Assembly: GCF_008520265.1 (NCBI RefSeq)
Contig: NZ_VIQM01000076.1
Span: 1 to 64,000, forward strand
Direction: 5' to 3'
DNA length: 64,000 nt
Origin: Sphingobacterium cavernae
GTDB lineage: Bacteria; Bacteroidota; Bacteroidia; Sphingobacteriales; Sphingobacteriaceae
In this document: in pieces, positions 17,068 through 26,111 of the stretch
Layout of the letters: each line of letters starts with the position of its first letter
Numbering within the stretch: position 1 is the first letter of the stretch
Position numbers and translations under genes: made by a program
The notes under the pieces: generated by a model
What the model saw: only the letters and a program-made list of their open reading frames with translations
The model's database searches: none
What the model was told of the DNA's origin: nothing

Positions 17068-17738
17068 ATGAGTTACCTTGCTAAGCACTTTAAGAAAATA
17101 GATCCTTTAGATTTTGATGATGTTTTCGCAGAATTGAAAACACCTTCGATATAAAATTTAAAGACGAGGATTTACCTAAAGTCAATTCTTTCAACGATTT
17201 ATCCAAACTCACTATATCCTATTTAAATATTCCACAAATTGATTCGTGCACTTCCCAACAAGCATTTTATAAATTCAGACGAGCCTATTTACTAACACAA
17301 AATAGGAGTCAAGAAATTAAACCAAGTTCTCTTTTAAAAGAACTTTTTCCAAAACAAAACCGAAGAGAACAGATTAAAAGTATAGAACAAGAGTTAGGTT
17401 TTAAATTAAACATGCTACAACCTCCGGCATGGGTTTCGTTGTCACTATTGGGTATCTTTGTTCTTTCATGTATCCTTTTATTTGATAAAAAATTTTATGG
17501 AGTGTCAGGGATATTAATGTCAATCTTTGGCTTTTATTTTGCTTTCAAATTCGGGAATACATTAAAATTTCATTATGTATCTGACTTAATCACCTTCATG
17601 CTACAAGAAAATTATCTTCTCTGTCGGAGTTCGAAATCCTACAATCCAAAGGAAATAGAAAAGCTAATTATGCAGATTTTCATAGAAAATCTTGACTTAG
17701 ACAGCAGCAAATTCGATAGCAATACAGCATTTAGTTAG
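17068..17738 (+). pseudogene. acyl-carrier-like membrane protein of unknown function, frameshifted
   Basis: From ATG 17068 a frame encodes MSYLAKHFKKIDPLDFDDVFAEL and stops at 17152-17154. From about 17136 the -1 frame carries on as ENTFDIKFKDEDLPKV to a stop at 17736-17738. The total is one base short of a multiple of three; loss of one G at 17136 restores a 223-residue protein. Its N-terminal 40 residues resemble an acyl carrier protein helix arrangement but without a clear DSL serine; a CTSQQAFYKFR motif follows (about 75), then two membrane segments (about 120-160), then a second ACP-like helix pair. This set recurs in Bacteroidota proteins of unknown function, from memory. It precedes thyA by 54 bp. 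Confidence 0.65.
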
Positions 17739-17792
17739 TTGTAAAAAATATCTTAACTTCGTAACATTATATTCCATTTAACATATTGAAAC

Positions 17793-18614
17793 ATGAAACA
17801 ATATTTAGATTTACTAAAGCACGTATATACCACAGGTGTGGACAAAACAGATAGAACGGGTACAGGTACACGCAGTGTTTTTGGTTATCAAATGCGTTTC
17901 AATCTACAAGAAGGTTTTCCGATTATTACGACTAAAAAACTGCATTTGCGTTCGATTATCCATGAATTGATCTGGTTTTTGAAAGGTGAAACAAACATCA
18001 AATACCTAAAAGATAATGGAGTAAGCATTTGGGATGAATGGGCAGATGAAAACGGAAATCTAGGACCTGTTTACGGTTCACAATGGCGTTCTTGGCCTAC
18101 GCCAGATGGCAGACATATCGACCAGATTACTCAGGTAATTAATCAATTAAAGAATTCACCTGATTCGCGTCGTATCATCGTATCCGCTTGGAATGTCGCG
18201 GAAATCGAAAACATGGCTTTGCCGCCTTGTCACGCTTTCTTCCAGTTCAACGTAGCACCAGTACAACCAGAAAAAGGAATTTTGAAACCACAACTTTCGT
18301 GTCAGCTATATCAACGCTCTGCGGATATTTTCTTGGGCGTTCCTTTTAATATTGCTTCTTATGCCCTATTGACGATGATGGTCGCACAAGTTTGTGATAT
18401 GGAAGCTGGTGAATTTATACATACGTTTGGGGATGCGCATATCTACAGAAATCACTTCGAGCAAACAGAATTACAATTGTCTCGTGAGCCAAAACCACTT
18501 CCTACCATGAAAATCAATCCAGAAGTAAAAGATATTTTTGATTTCAAATTTGAGGATTTTGAGTTGGTGGATTATGTATTCCATCCACATATCAAAGCTC
18601 CTGTAGCGATTTAA
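17793..18614 (+). CDS. thyA: thymidylate synthase
   Basis: A 273-residue ThyA. Motifs: the folate/dUMP-binding opening [19 protein letters not shown], active-site [11 protein letters not shown] (Cys), [23 protein letters not shown] and the HIYRNH motif. It converts dUMP to dTMP using methylene-tetrahydrofolate, yielding dihydrofolate that the nearby folA product recycles. Upstream is a pseudogene; downstream a four-helix-bundle gene lies between it and folA, the three forming a probable operon (gaps 38 and 44 bp). Confidence 0.97.
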   Translation: MKQYLDLLKHVYTTGVDKTDRTGTGTRSVFGYQMRFNLQEGFPIITTKKLHLRSIIHELIWFLKGETNIKYLKDNGVSIWDEWADENGNLGPVYGSQWRSWPTPDGRHIDQITQVINQLKNSPDSRRIIVSAWNVAEIENMALPPCHAFFQFNVAPVQPEKGILKPQLSCQLYQRSADIFLGVPFNIASYALLTMMVAQVCDMEAGEFIHTFGDAHIYRNHFEQTELQLSREPKPLPTMKINPEVKDIFDFKFEDFELVDYVFHPHIKAPVAI

Positions 18615-18652
18615 CTCTTAATGGTTGATGGTAAATGATTAATGATGTATAA

Positions 18653-19009
18653 ATGAGAGAGAATATCATTAAAACCATCAGTTTTGAATTTGCGGTCAGA
18701 ATCGTGAAGCTTTCTCAGTATTTGCGTGAACAGAAAAAAGAATTTGTACTGAGTAAACAATTAATTCGCTCAGGAACGAGTGTTGGTGCTATGGCTCGAG
18801 AAGCAGAACATGCGGAATCAAAGTCTGATTTCAAACATAAAATGAGTATTGCAGAAAAAGAAATCAACGAAACTATATACTGGTTGGAATTATTGAAAGA
18901 GACGGATTATCTCACAGATGAACAATTTGAAAGTATAATGAATGATGCGATAAAAATCATTAAGCTGATTACATCAATTATAAAAACAACGAAAGCAAAT
19001 ATGAGTTAA
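18653..19009 (+). CDS. four-helix-bundle protein (23S rRNA intervening-sequence type)
   Basis: A 118-residue all-helical protein of the family named after ORFs in 23S rRNA intervening sequences. Signature residues: ISFEFAVRIVKL, SKQLIRSGTSVGAMAREAEHAESKSDF, IAEKEINETIYWLELL. The family forms a homopentameric or S23-like four-helix bundle with unknown function and occurs scattered in Bacteroidota intergenic positions. It sits between thyA and folA on the same strand, so it is probably co-transcribed with them. Its flanks contain short ATTAATGATT-like direct repeats, which may reflect insertion. Confidence 0.88.
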   Translation: MRENIIKTISFEFAVRIVKLSQYLREQKKEFVLSKQLIRSGTSVGAMAREAEHAESKSDFKHKMSIAEKEINETIYWLELLKETDYLTDEQFESIMNDAIKIIKLITSIIKTTKANMS

Positions 19010-19053
19010 TGTGAGTTTAAACCTTACATTTAACCATTAATAATTAATAATCA

Positions 19054-19548
19054 ATGAGTGATACTAAAATAACATTAATCGTAGCTGCTGCGGAAAACAA
19101 TGCCATCGGCAAAGACAACCAAATGTTGTGGCATTTGCCGAATGATTTTAAGTATTTTAAGAAAAATACATTAGAGCATTCGGTGGTGATGGGGCGCAAG
19201 ACTTTTGTTTCCATTGGGAAACCACTTCCAGAGCGTCGCAATATTATTTTGACACGTGATATGAACTACAGCCACGAAGAAGTAGATGTAGCGAATAGCG
19301 TACAAGAAGTATTAAACTATTGCCGTGACGAGCGCGAAATCTTTATTATCGGTGGTGCAGAAATCTACAAGCAAACTTTGCCTTTAGCAGATAAAATCTT
19401 GTTGACACGAGTACACACAACTATTGATGGCGATGCGTATTTTCCAGAATTATTAGACCACGAATGGAAATTAATAAGCGCTGAAAAGCACGAAAAAGAC
19501 GAAAAACACGCTTTTGATTATACGTTCGAAGTATACGAAAGGGCGTAA
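19054..19548 (+). CDS. folA: dihydrofolate reductase
   Basis: A 164-residue DHFR. Motifs: IVAAAENNAIGKDNQMLWHLPNDF (split here only in naming: the segment spans residues 8-31), with the Leu-Pro-Asp-type acidic residue in LPNDF that protonates dihydrofolate, MGRKTFVSIGKPLPER and the NADPH site IIGGAEIY. It regenerates tetrahydrofolate after ThyA. Placed in the thyA operon and closed by a terminator 13 bp after its stop. No signs of the trimethoprim-insensitive plasmid types. Confidence 0.95.
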   Translation: MSDTKITLIVAAAENNAIGKDNQMLWHLPNDFKYFKKNTLEHSVVMGRKTFVSIGKPLPERRNIILTRDMNYSHEEVDVANSVQEVLNYCRDEREIFIIGGAEIYKQTLPLADKILLTRVHTTIDGDAYFPELLDHEWKLISAEKHEKDEKHAFDYTFEVYERA

Positions 19549-19560
19549 CTATATATAACT

Positions 19561-19607
19561 TTCCTTCCAAAAGCATCTCCCACATACTTTTGGAAGGGAA
19601 GATTTTT
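19561..19607 (+). terminator. intrinsic terminator of the thyA-folA operon
   Basis: TTCCTTCCAAAAG (19561-19573) pairs with CTTTTGGAAGGGAA (19587-19600) with one bulged G, followed by GATTTTT. Confidence 0.8.
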
Positions 19608-19639
19608 AAAGACCAATTATTAAACTATAACTCTGTATT

Positions 19640-20278
19640 ATGTCTCAAAATATTAAGACTACATCCGGACAACTTTATCTTGATAAAGATTTTAGTGTTG
19701 AATTAAATTTTAAATTATGGAGTACAAAAGGTGCAAGATTTGTTGCAAGTCATCGTATGAAAATAATTAATAGACTTTCATCATACTCTATTGGATTTTT
19801 GTCTGCATATCTTATAATTTTAGGATTATTAAGTGTTTTCGAAATAGATTCCACATTGGACATTTCTTCCAAAGAATATGCTTTTGTATCAACCGCACTT
19901 TAAATTTTAATTCTGGTTTTTAGTCAATTAGAGGGTTATAATGATTATAGATTAAGAGCAGAAAAATTTCATGATTGCACTTTAGAAATTAGCGATTTAT
20001 ATAATGAATTAAGATATTTGAAAACGAGTGAAATGACTCCAAAACAAATAAACAAATTATCTGAAGACCTTTCAAAAAAATATGGTATAGTTCTTAAGAA
20101 ATATGAAAACCACAAGTATATAGATTTTCTTAAATTCCAAACAACAAAAAATGATTATTTTAAATTGCATTGGACAGAAATTTTTATCATTAAAATAAAG
20201 TATTATTTAAATACACATTGTTTATATCATTTGCTAATTATTTTGCCACCTATTTTAATTTATTTTTTATTTAAATGA
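19640..20278 (+). pseudogene. SLATT-domain (SLATT_5-type) membrane effector, interrupted by an in-frame stop
   Basis: The frame from ATG 19640 stops at TAA 19901-19903 after 87 residues, but the same frame reopens at once and continues to TGA 20276-20278; together it would be 212 residues. The N-terminus (TTSGQLYLDKDF, LNFKLWSTKGARF) and two membrane segments (about residues 52-70 and 84-104) followed by a cytoplasmic helix (LEGYNDYRLRAEKFHDC) match the SLATT_5 family, a predicted membrane-pore effector in nucleotide-signalled phage defence. The nonsense codon lies in the second membrane segment, where Ser (TCA) or Leu (TTA) would be expected, so a single change explains it. A final hydrophobic segment closes the protein. 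It overlaps the GNAT start by 4 nt. Confidence 0.75.
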
Positions 20279-20796
20279 TCGAAATAACCATCCGAGAAGA
20301 ACAACCAGCAGATTTCCAAGCTGTTTATGAAATCAATAAACAAGCATTTGGACAAGAAGCAGAAGCAAAATTAGTTGATGCATTGCGTAACAGTGATGCT
20401 TTTGTACCTGAACTTTCACTAGTTGCAGAACTGGACAATCAACTGGGTGGGCATATATTTTTTACGAAGATTAAGATTGTAAATGGTGATTTAGCGCATG
20501 AATCTTTAGCTTTAGCACCCATGGCGGTAAAAGAGGCTTACCAAAAACAAGGCATTGGTGGAAAACTCATTCGTGAAGGACTAAAACGTACTGCGGCATT
20601 GGGTTTTGTTTCTGTCATCGTCTTAGGTCACGAACATTATTACCCGAAATTTGGCTTTGAGTCTGCTTCCAAATGGAGAATTAAAGCGTCTTTTGATGTG
20701 CCCGATGAAGTATTTATGGCAATAGAACTCATTCCAAATGCACTAGAAAATATTAGCGGAACGGTGCAATATCCTAAAGAATTTGATAGCGTATAA
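20275..20796 (+). CDS. GNAT-family N-acetyltransferase (YhbS-like)
   Basis: A 173-residue acetyltransferase. The acetyl-CoA-binding motif A is in PMAVKEAYQKQGIGGKLIREGL (Q/RxxGxG/A as QKQGIGG), and VLGHEHYYPKFGFE is typical of the YhbS-like subgroup. It would transfer an acetyl group to an unidentified amine. Its ATG overlaps the stop of the SLATT gene (ATGA), so the two genes are translationally coupled; whether it has a role with SLATT or is simply adjacent is not known. Confidence 0.88.
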   Translation: MIEITIREEQPADFQAVYEINKQAFGQEAEAKLVDALRNSDAFVPELSLVAELDNQLGGHIFFTKIKIVNGDLAHESLALAPMAVKEAYQKQGIGGKLIREGLKRTAALGFVSVIVLGHEHYYPKFGFESASKWRIKASFDVPDEVFMAIELIPNALENISGTVQYPKEFDSV

Positions 20797-20922
20797 ATTT
20801 TTGCTAAATCTATAAGATTTAACTATTCATATTTTAAAAAAAATACAAAAAATGATTTTTAGCATATTTTTGAAATTAGAATTTTCTTAATTTTAGCGCA
20901 CTAAAATTACCTAAACAACAGC

Positions 20923-21183
20923 ATGGAATTATCGAGTATATTCGAACAAGATTCGGATGAGCTGAATAAAAAATTGAACCGTCTTAAGACGGAAAAAATA
21001 ATTAATGCCGTGTTAGTTGGGTTTACGATTGGAGTATTTGCTTATAGCGCAATTAAAGGTGGCTTGGGCTTCGGTTCTATAATGACATTGGTAGTGGCTT
21101 ATTTTTTTATCAAAAACGCCAATAAAAGTAATACGTTAGCTAAAGAAATAGAAAAAGAACTGGAGTTGCGCAATGCAAAATAA
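20923..21183 (+). CDS. small membrane protein, unknown
   Basis: An 86-residue protein with an amphipathic N-terminal helix (about 1-28), two closely spaced hydrophobic segments (about 30-47 and 50-65) and a charged C-terminal helix (EIEKELELRNAK). The layout resembles small coiled-coil membrane proteins but no family is recognised. It overlaps the next gene's first ATG, so the two are probably co-expressed. Confidence 0.6.
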   Translation: MELSSIFEQDSDELNKKLNRLKTEKIINAVLVGFTIGVFAYSAIKGGLGFGSIMTLVVAYFFIKNANKSNTLAKEIEKELELRNAK

Positions 21184-21514
21184 AATGTCTTCATTATACT
21201 ATTCGGAAACCGATACCGATTGGGAGGTTTTAGATGAACATGTAAAACGCAAAATTTGCCTGTACACAGCAGATCTTATGCTGGTCAAAGTACGATTTAC
21301 CAAAGGCGGCATTGGTGCATTGCATCAACACCCTCACACGCAAATCTCACATGTTCAATCCGGGAAATTCAGCTATACGATTGGAGAAGAAACCAAAATA
21401 ATTGCAGCTGGTGACAGCTGCATTATTCCGAGCAACATTATTCATGGTTGTGAATGTCTGGAAGACGGTGAACTAATCGACAGTTTCAATCCTTGTCGCG
21501 AAGATTTTTTATAA
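21173..21514 (+). CDS. cupin-domain protein
   Basis: A 113-residue single-domain cupin. The metal-binding motif 1 is GALHQHPHTQISHVQSGKF and motif 2 includes GDSCIIPSNIIHGCE with the second-site His. Such proteins bind Fe, Mn or Zn and may be dioxygenases, epimerases or regulators of small-molecule metabolism; nothing here decides. The ATG at 21173 overlaps the upstream stop; an ATG at 21185 (MSSLYYSETD) is equally possible. A GGAG sits 9 nt before the first ATG, favouring it. Confidence 0.8.
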   Translation: MQNKMSSLYYSETDTDWEVLDEHVKRKICLYTADLMLVKVRFTKGGIGALHQHPHTQISHVQSGKFSYTIGEETKIIAAGDSCIIPSNIIHGCECLEDGELIDSFNPCREDFL

Positions 21515-21515
21515 C

Positions 21516-21554
21516 AACATAAATAGGCTTCCAAAATGGAAGCCTATTTATGTT
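21516..21554. terminator. bidirectional terminator
   Basis: AACATAAATAGGCTTCC (21516-21532) pairs perfectly with GGAAGCCTATTTATGTT (21538-21554) around AAAAT. It can terminate the cupin gene from the left and the phospholipase gene from the right. Confidence 0.88.
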
Positions 21555-21558
21555 TAAA

Positions 21559-24005
21559 TTACGCCATCAATGGATCTGAAATACTTGGTTTACCATTCTC
21601 CATGCGTCCAGCATAGTGTCTTTGCCAACCTTCTACTTTTAAAGTAACATCATACCAACGACCAAAATCTTGCGTATCAATTTGAATGCTAGTTGATTTA
21701 TTTGGCTTAATAGTCACTGTTTGATTGCGCTTAGTATAGGCATTTTGGACGATGATTTCTTTGCTCTTAGTAGAAATATTTTCAATATGAATTAGCAAAT
21801 TACTTTTTGCCGAATAGCTGATTTTAATTTTTAATGGTTCAACTCCTCCTTGAGATACTAATTTTTGATAATAGCCATTTGGGCCTTTTATGGCAATATC
21901 ATAAGCACCATCCCTTGCTTTATCCCAACTGTACTCTAATTGCTCTCCAGCAGCTACAGCAAAAGATTTGTTGAAACGATTTTTTGCAGCAAATCATATA
22001 CATTGAAAGCTCCAGCCAGTGATTTTTCACCAAAGAGCTTATTCGATGCTTCAAACCTTAATTCCAATTTTCCATTATTGTGCTTTTCCAGCACATACAA
22101 TTCGTAGCAAATCGCATTTGAAGGTTTCGTCCCTGATTCTTGGTAAGGCAATGCAGCGTGTTTTGCACCCGACTTTATTTTATCAATTTCAGATGGACTG
22201 AAATCCTTAAATCCATCGGGCAAAGGTTTGTTTTTCGCGCTATCAATTTCTGCTATCTGCTTTTTCATCTCCAGAAATTCAGGCAAATTCACTTTCTCTC
22301 GTGAATTGTATGTTCGAAACACTGATGTCAAATCCCCCGTAATTGCTCTACGCCATTTCGAAATATTCGATTCGATTATATTCTTATTATATTTTTTATT
22401 CAAAAAAACTTCCAAAAACTGAATTGTAGAGGTAATATCACATACTTCAGAATTGACCCAACCGCCGCGCGTCCACGGAGAAGCTATGATTAATGGCACG
22501 CGATAACCTAAACCAACAGGTCCTTCCGTGGCATTGGCTTCACTTATACCCGAAGCCAATTCTTGTTCTTTCGTCACAAATTCAGTCTGCAAACCTTCGC
22601 GCAATTCTGCAGAAACTATACCTGAGGATTCATCTCCAGGTTTCGGTGCTACAAAAGGAGGTACATGATCAAAATATCCATCGTTCTCATCGTAATTGAG
22701 AATAAATATCGTTTTCTTCCAAACTTCAGGATTTTTGGTCAGAATATTCAATATCTCAGAAACATACCACGCGCCATACATTGGTGCGCTAGGATGATCC
22801 GAAAAATACTGTGGCGCACACAACCAACTTACGGTTGGCAGTTTTCCAGATTCGACATCTTTACGAAATTGATAAAGAATATCTCCTTTTGGAATTTGAA
22901 TTTTTGATCCTTCAAATTCTACCTCTTCTGTTTGGTGGTAATTGGGATCACCTTCATTAGTTTGAAAAGCACGTTCGTGCAATTCCTTCTCAAAGGCTGA
23001 GAGCTTAGCATATTTTTCTTCCGAAAATTGCTCTACTTCACGCTTGAAACTCTCTAACTGGTTTTGTTTTTGGGTAAGTGTATTTTTAATTTTTTGTGCA
23101 TTGGAATCAGAGGCTAGCTGCTTCTCCAATTCGGCTATCTCTTGTGGCAACTCCGCTATTCTTCGCTGATAAAAATCGATATGACTTTTCTTAAAACGCA
23201 CATTATATTGCGAAAACCATTCTAAATTATTATCTGTGAAATTACCCAACAACCCCTCTCCATTACCCGATATTTCATTTTGAAGGCTGATTTCATTTTG
23301 ATAAACTTTCCAGCTCACAGCATTTTCTTGCAAGTGCTCTGGAAAAGTTTTCCAGCTAGCCATCTTGTTGTAATAGGTATCCGAATTGCGAGTTAATGGC
23401 TTACTTTCAGAATTTGGAGCGCATTTCCCAGTCCAAAAATAATGGCGATTAGTCGTTGTACCTGTTATCGACGAACAGAAATGTTGGTCACATATCGTGA
23501 ATGCATCCGCAAAAGCATAGTAAAATGGAATATCCTCGCGTGTGTAATATCCCAATGTCAGCGGTAAATCTCTGTATTCTTTGCGACCAGATTGTTTCCA
23601 ATCCAACCATTTATCAAATTTTCCTTCGTTCCATGCACCGATTTGATTTTCCCATGAATGGGGTAAATCACCACTCCAACTAGCCTTAGAATTTTTGATA
23701 TCCATGCGGAATGGTGCGAAAGTGTGCCCTTGCTTATTGGATTGAAGCCAGACAGGATTACCATTTGCTAGCGTGATGGCACGACGATCATTGAATCCTC
23801 TGACGCCCCTTAACGTGCCAAATGAATGATCGAAAGAACGGTTTTCCTGCATCAACATCACGACATGTTCCGCATCCATAAAAGTAGATCCTTCTAAAGG
23901 ATTGATGGCTAATGCTGCTTCAATTGATTTTGGTAAATGGGCGAATATCCCGAAAGAACCGGCCAATAAACCAGCTTTCTTAATAAATGATCTTCTATTT
24001 TCCAT
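21559..24005 (-). pseudogene. phosphocholine-specific phospholipase C, frameshifted in the C-terminal region
   Basis: From 24005 the frame encodes a Tat-exported enzyme (RRSFIKKAGLLAG) of the phosphoesterase/PLC family: ENRSFDHSFGTLRGVRGF is the catalytic-metal motif, followed by GYYTREDIPFYYAFADAF, SITGTTTNRHYFWTG and NYDENDGYFDHVPPF. It stops at 21954 after 683 residues. In the next frame the DUF756-type C-terminal repeats continue from NRFNKSF to DPLMA at 21559. A run of six A's (minus strand, 21980-21985) one short of seven explains the shift; the restored length of 815 residues is typical. If genuine, the product lacks its last C-terminal repeat and may still be catalytic. Releases phosphate from phosphocholine lipids in the periplasm or outside. 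Confidence 0.85.
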
Positions 24006-24344
24006 GCAAAAGGAACGTACGGTTTATAATGTGTACAATATATAAAAACATCTAAAATAAATTACTGTTGTGCCCATTAAAATAGATGTAACAAAAATGA
24101 ATCATAGCGACATTCTTTTAAGTGTGATGCATTTATCTCAGAATTGTTAACGGGTAATACAGACAAAAGCAATGAAGATTTATTCATCTGTGAGCCTCTA
24201 ATTTTCAGCAGTACTACATATAATTTTTGATTGTGTATATCTGCTAAAGAAATTATAAATCAAAATTCCGTATTTGGTTAAATAGTTGGGAAACAAAAAG
24301 GTGTTCCTTATAAGAACACCTTTCCGAATATAGTTTTAAAATAT
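24006..24344. other. intergenic region, no gene seen
   Basis: About 340 bp between the divergent-looking ends: it contains the presumed phospholipase promoter region and the argH terminator (24297-24323). Neither strand shows an ORF with good codon use or an RNA structure I recognise. It is very AT-rich. Confidence 0.6.
24297..24323 (-). terminator. intrinsic terminator of argH
   Basis: AAAGGTGTTC (24297-24306) pairs with GAACACCTTT (24314-24323); on the minus strand it is followed by TTTG. It lies 22 bp beyond the argH stop. Confidence 0.8.
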
Positions 24345-25676
24345 CTACTTTACTAATTCTTCTAACGCTTTTTCCACTTTTTCAAAGCCAAAGTCTGCTT
24401 TCACCTCGCCAAACATGCGTTGGATTTGATCATTGCAAAGATTACCAATGCTTCCTTCGTGTGTGTGGTTAACTTCTTTAGAAGGTTGGAATGTTCCTTC
24501 TTCAATAGCCAGACCGATATTTTTATAAGCTTCGCGGAATGGTATACCTTGTAATACTTCATTGTTTACCACTTCCACAGAAAACAGATAGTCGTATTTT
24601 GGATCATCCAAAATACTATCCTTTATCTCAATATTCTCCAACATAAATGTAGCAATCTCCAAACATTCATTTAAAGATTGGAATGCAGGAAATAAGTTTT
24701 CTTTCAACAATTGTAAATCGCGGTGATAACCAACTGGAAGGTTTGTCGTCATCATGGCAATCTCTGTCGGTAAAGCTTGGATTTTATTACAACGTGAACG
24801 AATTAATTCAAAAACGTCAGGATTCTTTTTGTGCGGCATGATACTCGAACCTGTTGTCAAATGCGCTGGAAAAGAAATAAACCCAAAGTTTTGGTTGATA
24901 AACAAGGTTACGTCCATTGCGAATTTGGCCAACGTTGCGGCAATAGAACTCATCGCTTGCGCAAGAATTCGCTCCGTCTTACCTCGTCCCATCTGCGCGT
25001 ACACTACATTGTAATTCAAATCTTCGAAGCCCAATAATTCTGTAGTCATCGTACGGTTCAATGGGAATGAAGATCCATAGCCTGCGGCTGAACCCAACGG
25101 ATTCTTATTACAAACAGACCAAGCAGATTTCAACATATGCAAATCATCTACTAAACTCTCAGCATACGCTCCAAACCACAATCCAAAAGATGATGGCATG
25201 GCAATCTGCAAATGCGTATAACCTGGCATCAACACATTTTTGTACTGCTCACTGAGCTTAATCAATTGGTTGAAAAGCAATTCTGTAGTATTGAAAACAT
25301 TGTGAATTTCCGAACGGAAATACAATTTCAAATCCACCAAAACTTGGTCATTGCGCGAACGACCCGAATGGATTTTTTTGCCAGCTTCGCCAATGCGTTG
25401 TGTCAACATCATTTCCACTTGGGAATGCACGTCTTCTACACTAGCTTCGATTTGGAATTGACCAGCTAATATTTCTTTGTATATATTTTTTAGTTCTTGC
25501 TGAACCGCAGACAAATCTTCGTCCGTCATCAAGCCAATGCTATTCAACATACGCGTATGTGCTAGTGAACCCAACACATCTGCACTCGCCAAATGCATGT
25601 CCATCTCACGGTCTTTGCCTACTGTAAACGATTCAACAAAAGAATCTACATCAATGTTTTTTTGCCAAATTTTCAT
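24345..25676 (-). CDS. argH: argininosuccinate lyase
   Basis: A 443-residue fumarase/aspartase superfamily lyase. Signature GSSIMPHKKNPDVFE (about residue 275) with the catalytic Ser in its loop, HSGRSRNDQV and TGYTHLQIAMP. It cleaves argininosuccinate to arginine and fumarate, the last step of arginine biosynthesis. In many Bacteroidota argH lies with other arg genes; here it is alone, so the rest of the pathway must be elsewhere. The 74-bp gap to the next, divergent gene is a likely promoter region. Confidence 0.95.
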   Translation of the reverse strand: MKIWQKNIDVDSFVESFTVGKDREMDMHLASADVLGSLAHTRMLNSIGLMTDEDLSAVQQELKNIYKEILAGQFQIEASVEDVHSQVEMMLTQRIGEAGKKIHSGRSRNDQVLVDLKLYFRSEIHNVFNTTELLFNQLIKLSEQYKNVLMPGYTHLQIAMPSSFGLWFGAYAESLVDDLHMLKSAWSVCNKNPLGSAAGYGSSFPLNRTMTTELLGFEDLNYNVVYAQMGRGKTERILAQAMSSIAATLAKFAMDVTLFINQNFGFISFPAHLTTGSSIMPHKKNPDVFELIRSRCNKIQALPTEIAMMTTNLPVGYHRDLQLLKENLFPAFQSLNECLEIATFMLENIEIKDSILDDPKYDYLFSVEVVNNEVLQGIPFREAYKNIGLAIEEGTFQPSKEVNHTHEGSIGNLCNDQIQRMFGEVKADFGFEKVEKALEELVK

Positions 25677-25749
25677 TCAAAAGTCGTTTTGAATCACAAA
25701 AATACCATAAATTTAGATATAACATTTATAAACTTAATCTTTTCACAGG

Positions 25750-26013
25750 ATGAGGAAATTACTAAACTTTCGATTTAATCCTGTAAAAGGTATTTTTCTC
25801 TCTGTCATATTATTTTTTGGAGTACCAATAATGAGTTTTGTACTTCTTGGACTAGCAACAGCCTATTCTTTCGAATTATTGGAAACGTTGATGCAAATTA
25901 TTGTATTCAATCCTTATATATTAGGCACTATATTAATATTCTCCTTTTGCCTATTTATAACTTCCTCCATGATGCTAATCATTAAAACAATTAGGAACAA
26001 AGCCTTGGACTGA
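25750..26013 (+). CDS. small membrane protein, unknown
   Basis: An 87-residue protein with two hydrophobic segments (about residues 17-38 and 57-79) and basic ends (MRKLLNFRFN, IRNKALD). AGGA lies 2-6 nt before the ATG. No family recognised. Divergent from argH with about 75 bp between the starts. Confidence 0.6.
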   Translation: MRKLLNFRFNPVKGIFLSVILFFGVPIMSFVLLGLATAYSFELLETLMQIIVFNPYILGTILIFSFCLFITSSMMLIIKTIRNKALD

Positions 26014-26111
26014 CATTTTATTTTCAACACTTATAACATATTTAATACAGTATAAAAGATTGAAAGATAATAAATACCTTTATGTCGTATTATTTAACCT
26101 ATAGAAAATAA

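Noticed and set aside
20860..20900. Promoter before the 20923 gene (TTG ... TAATTTTA)
   Set aside because: Spacing of about 15 nt does not fit the 19-nt Bacteroidota rule.
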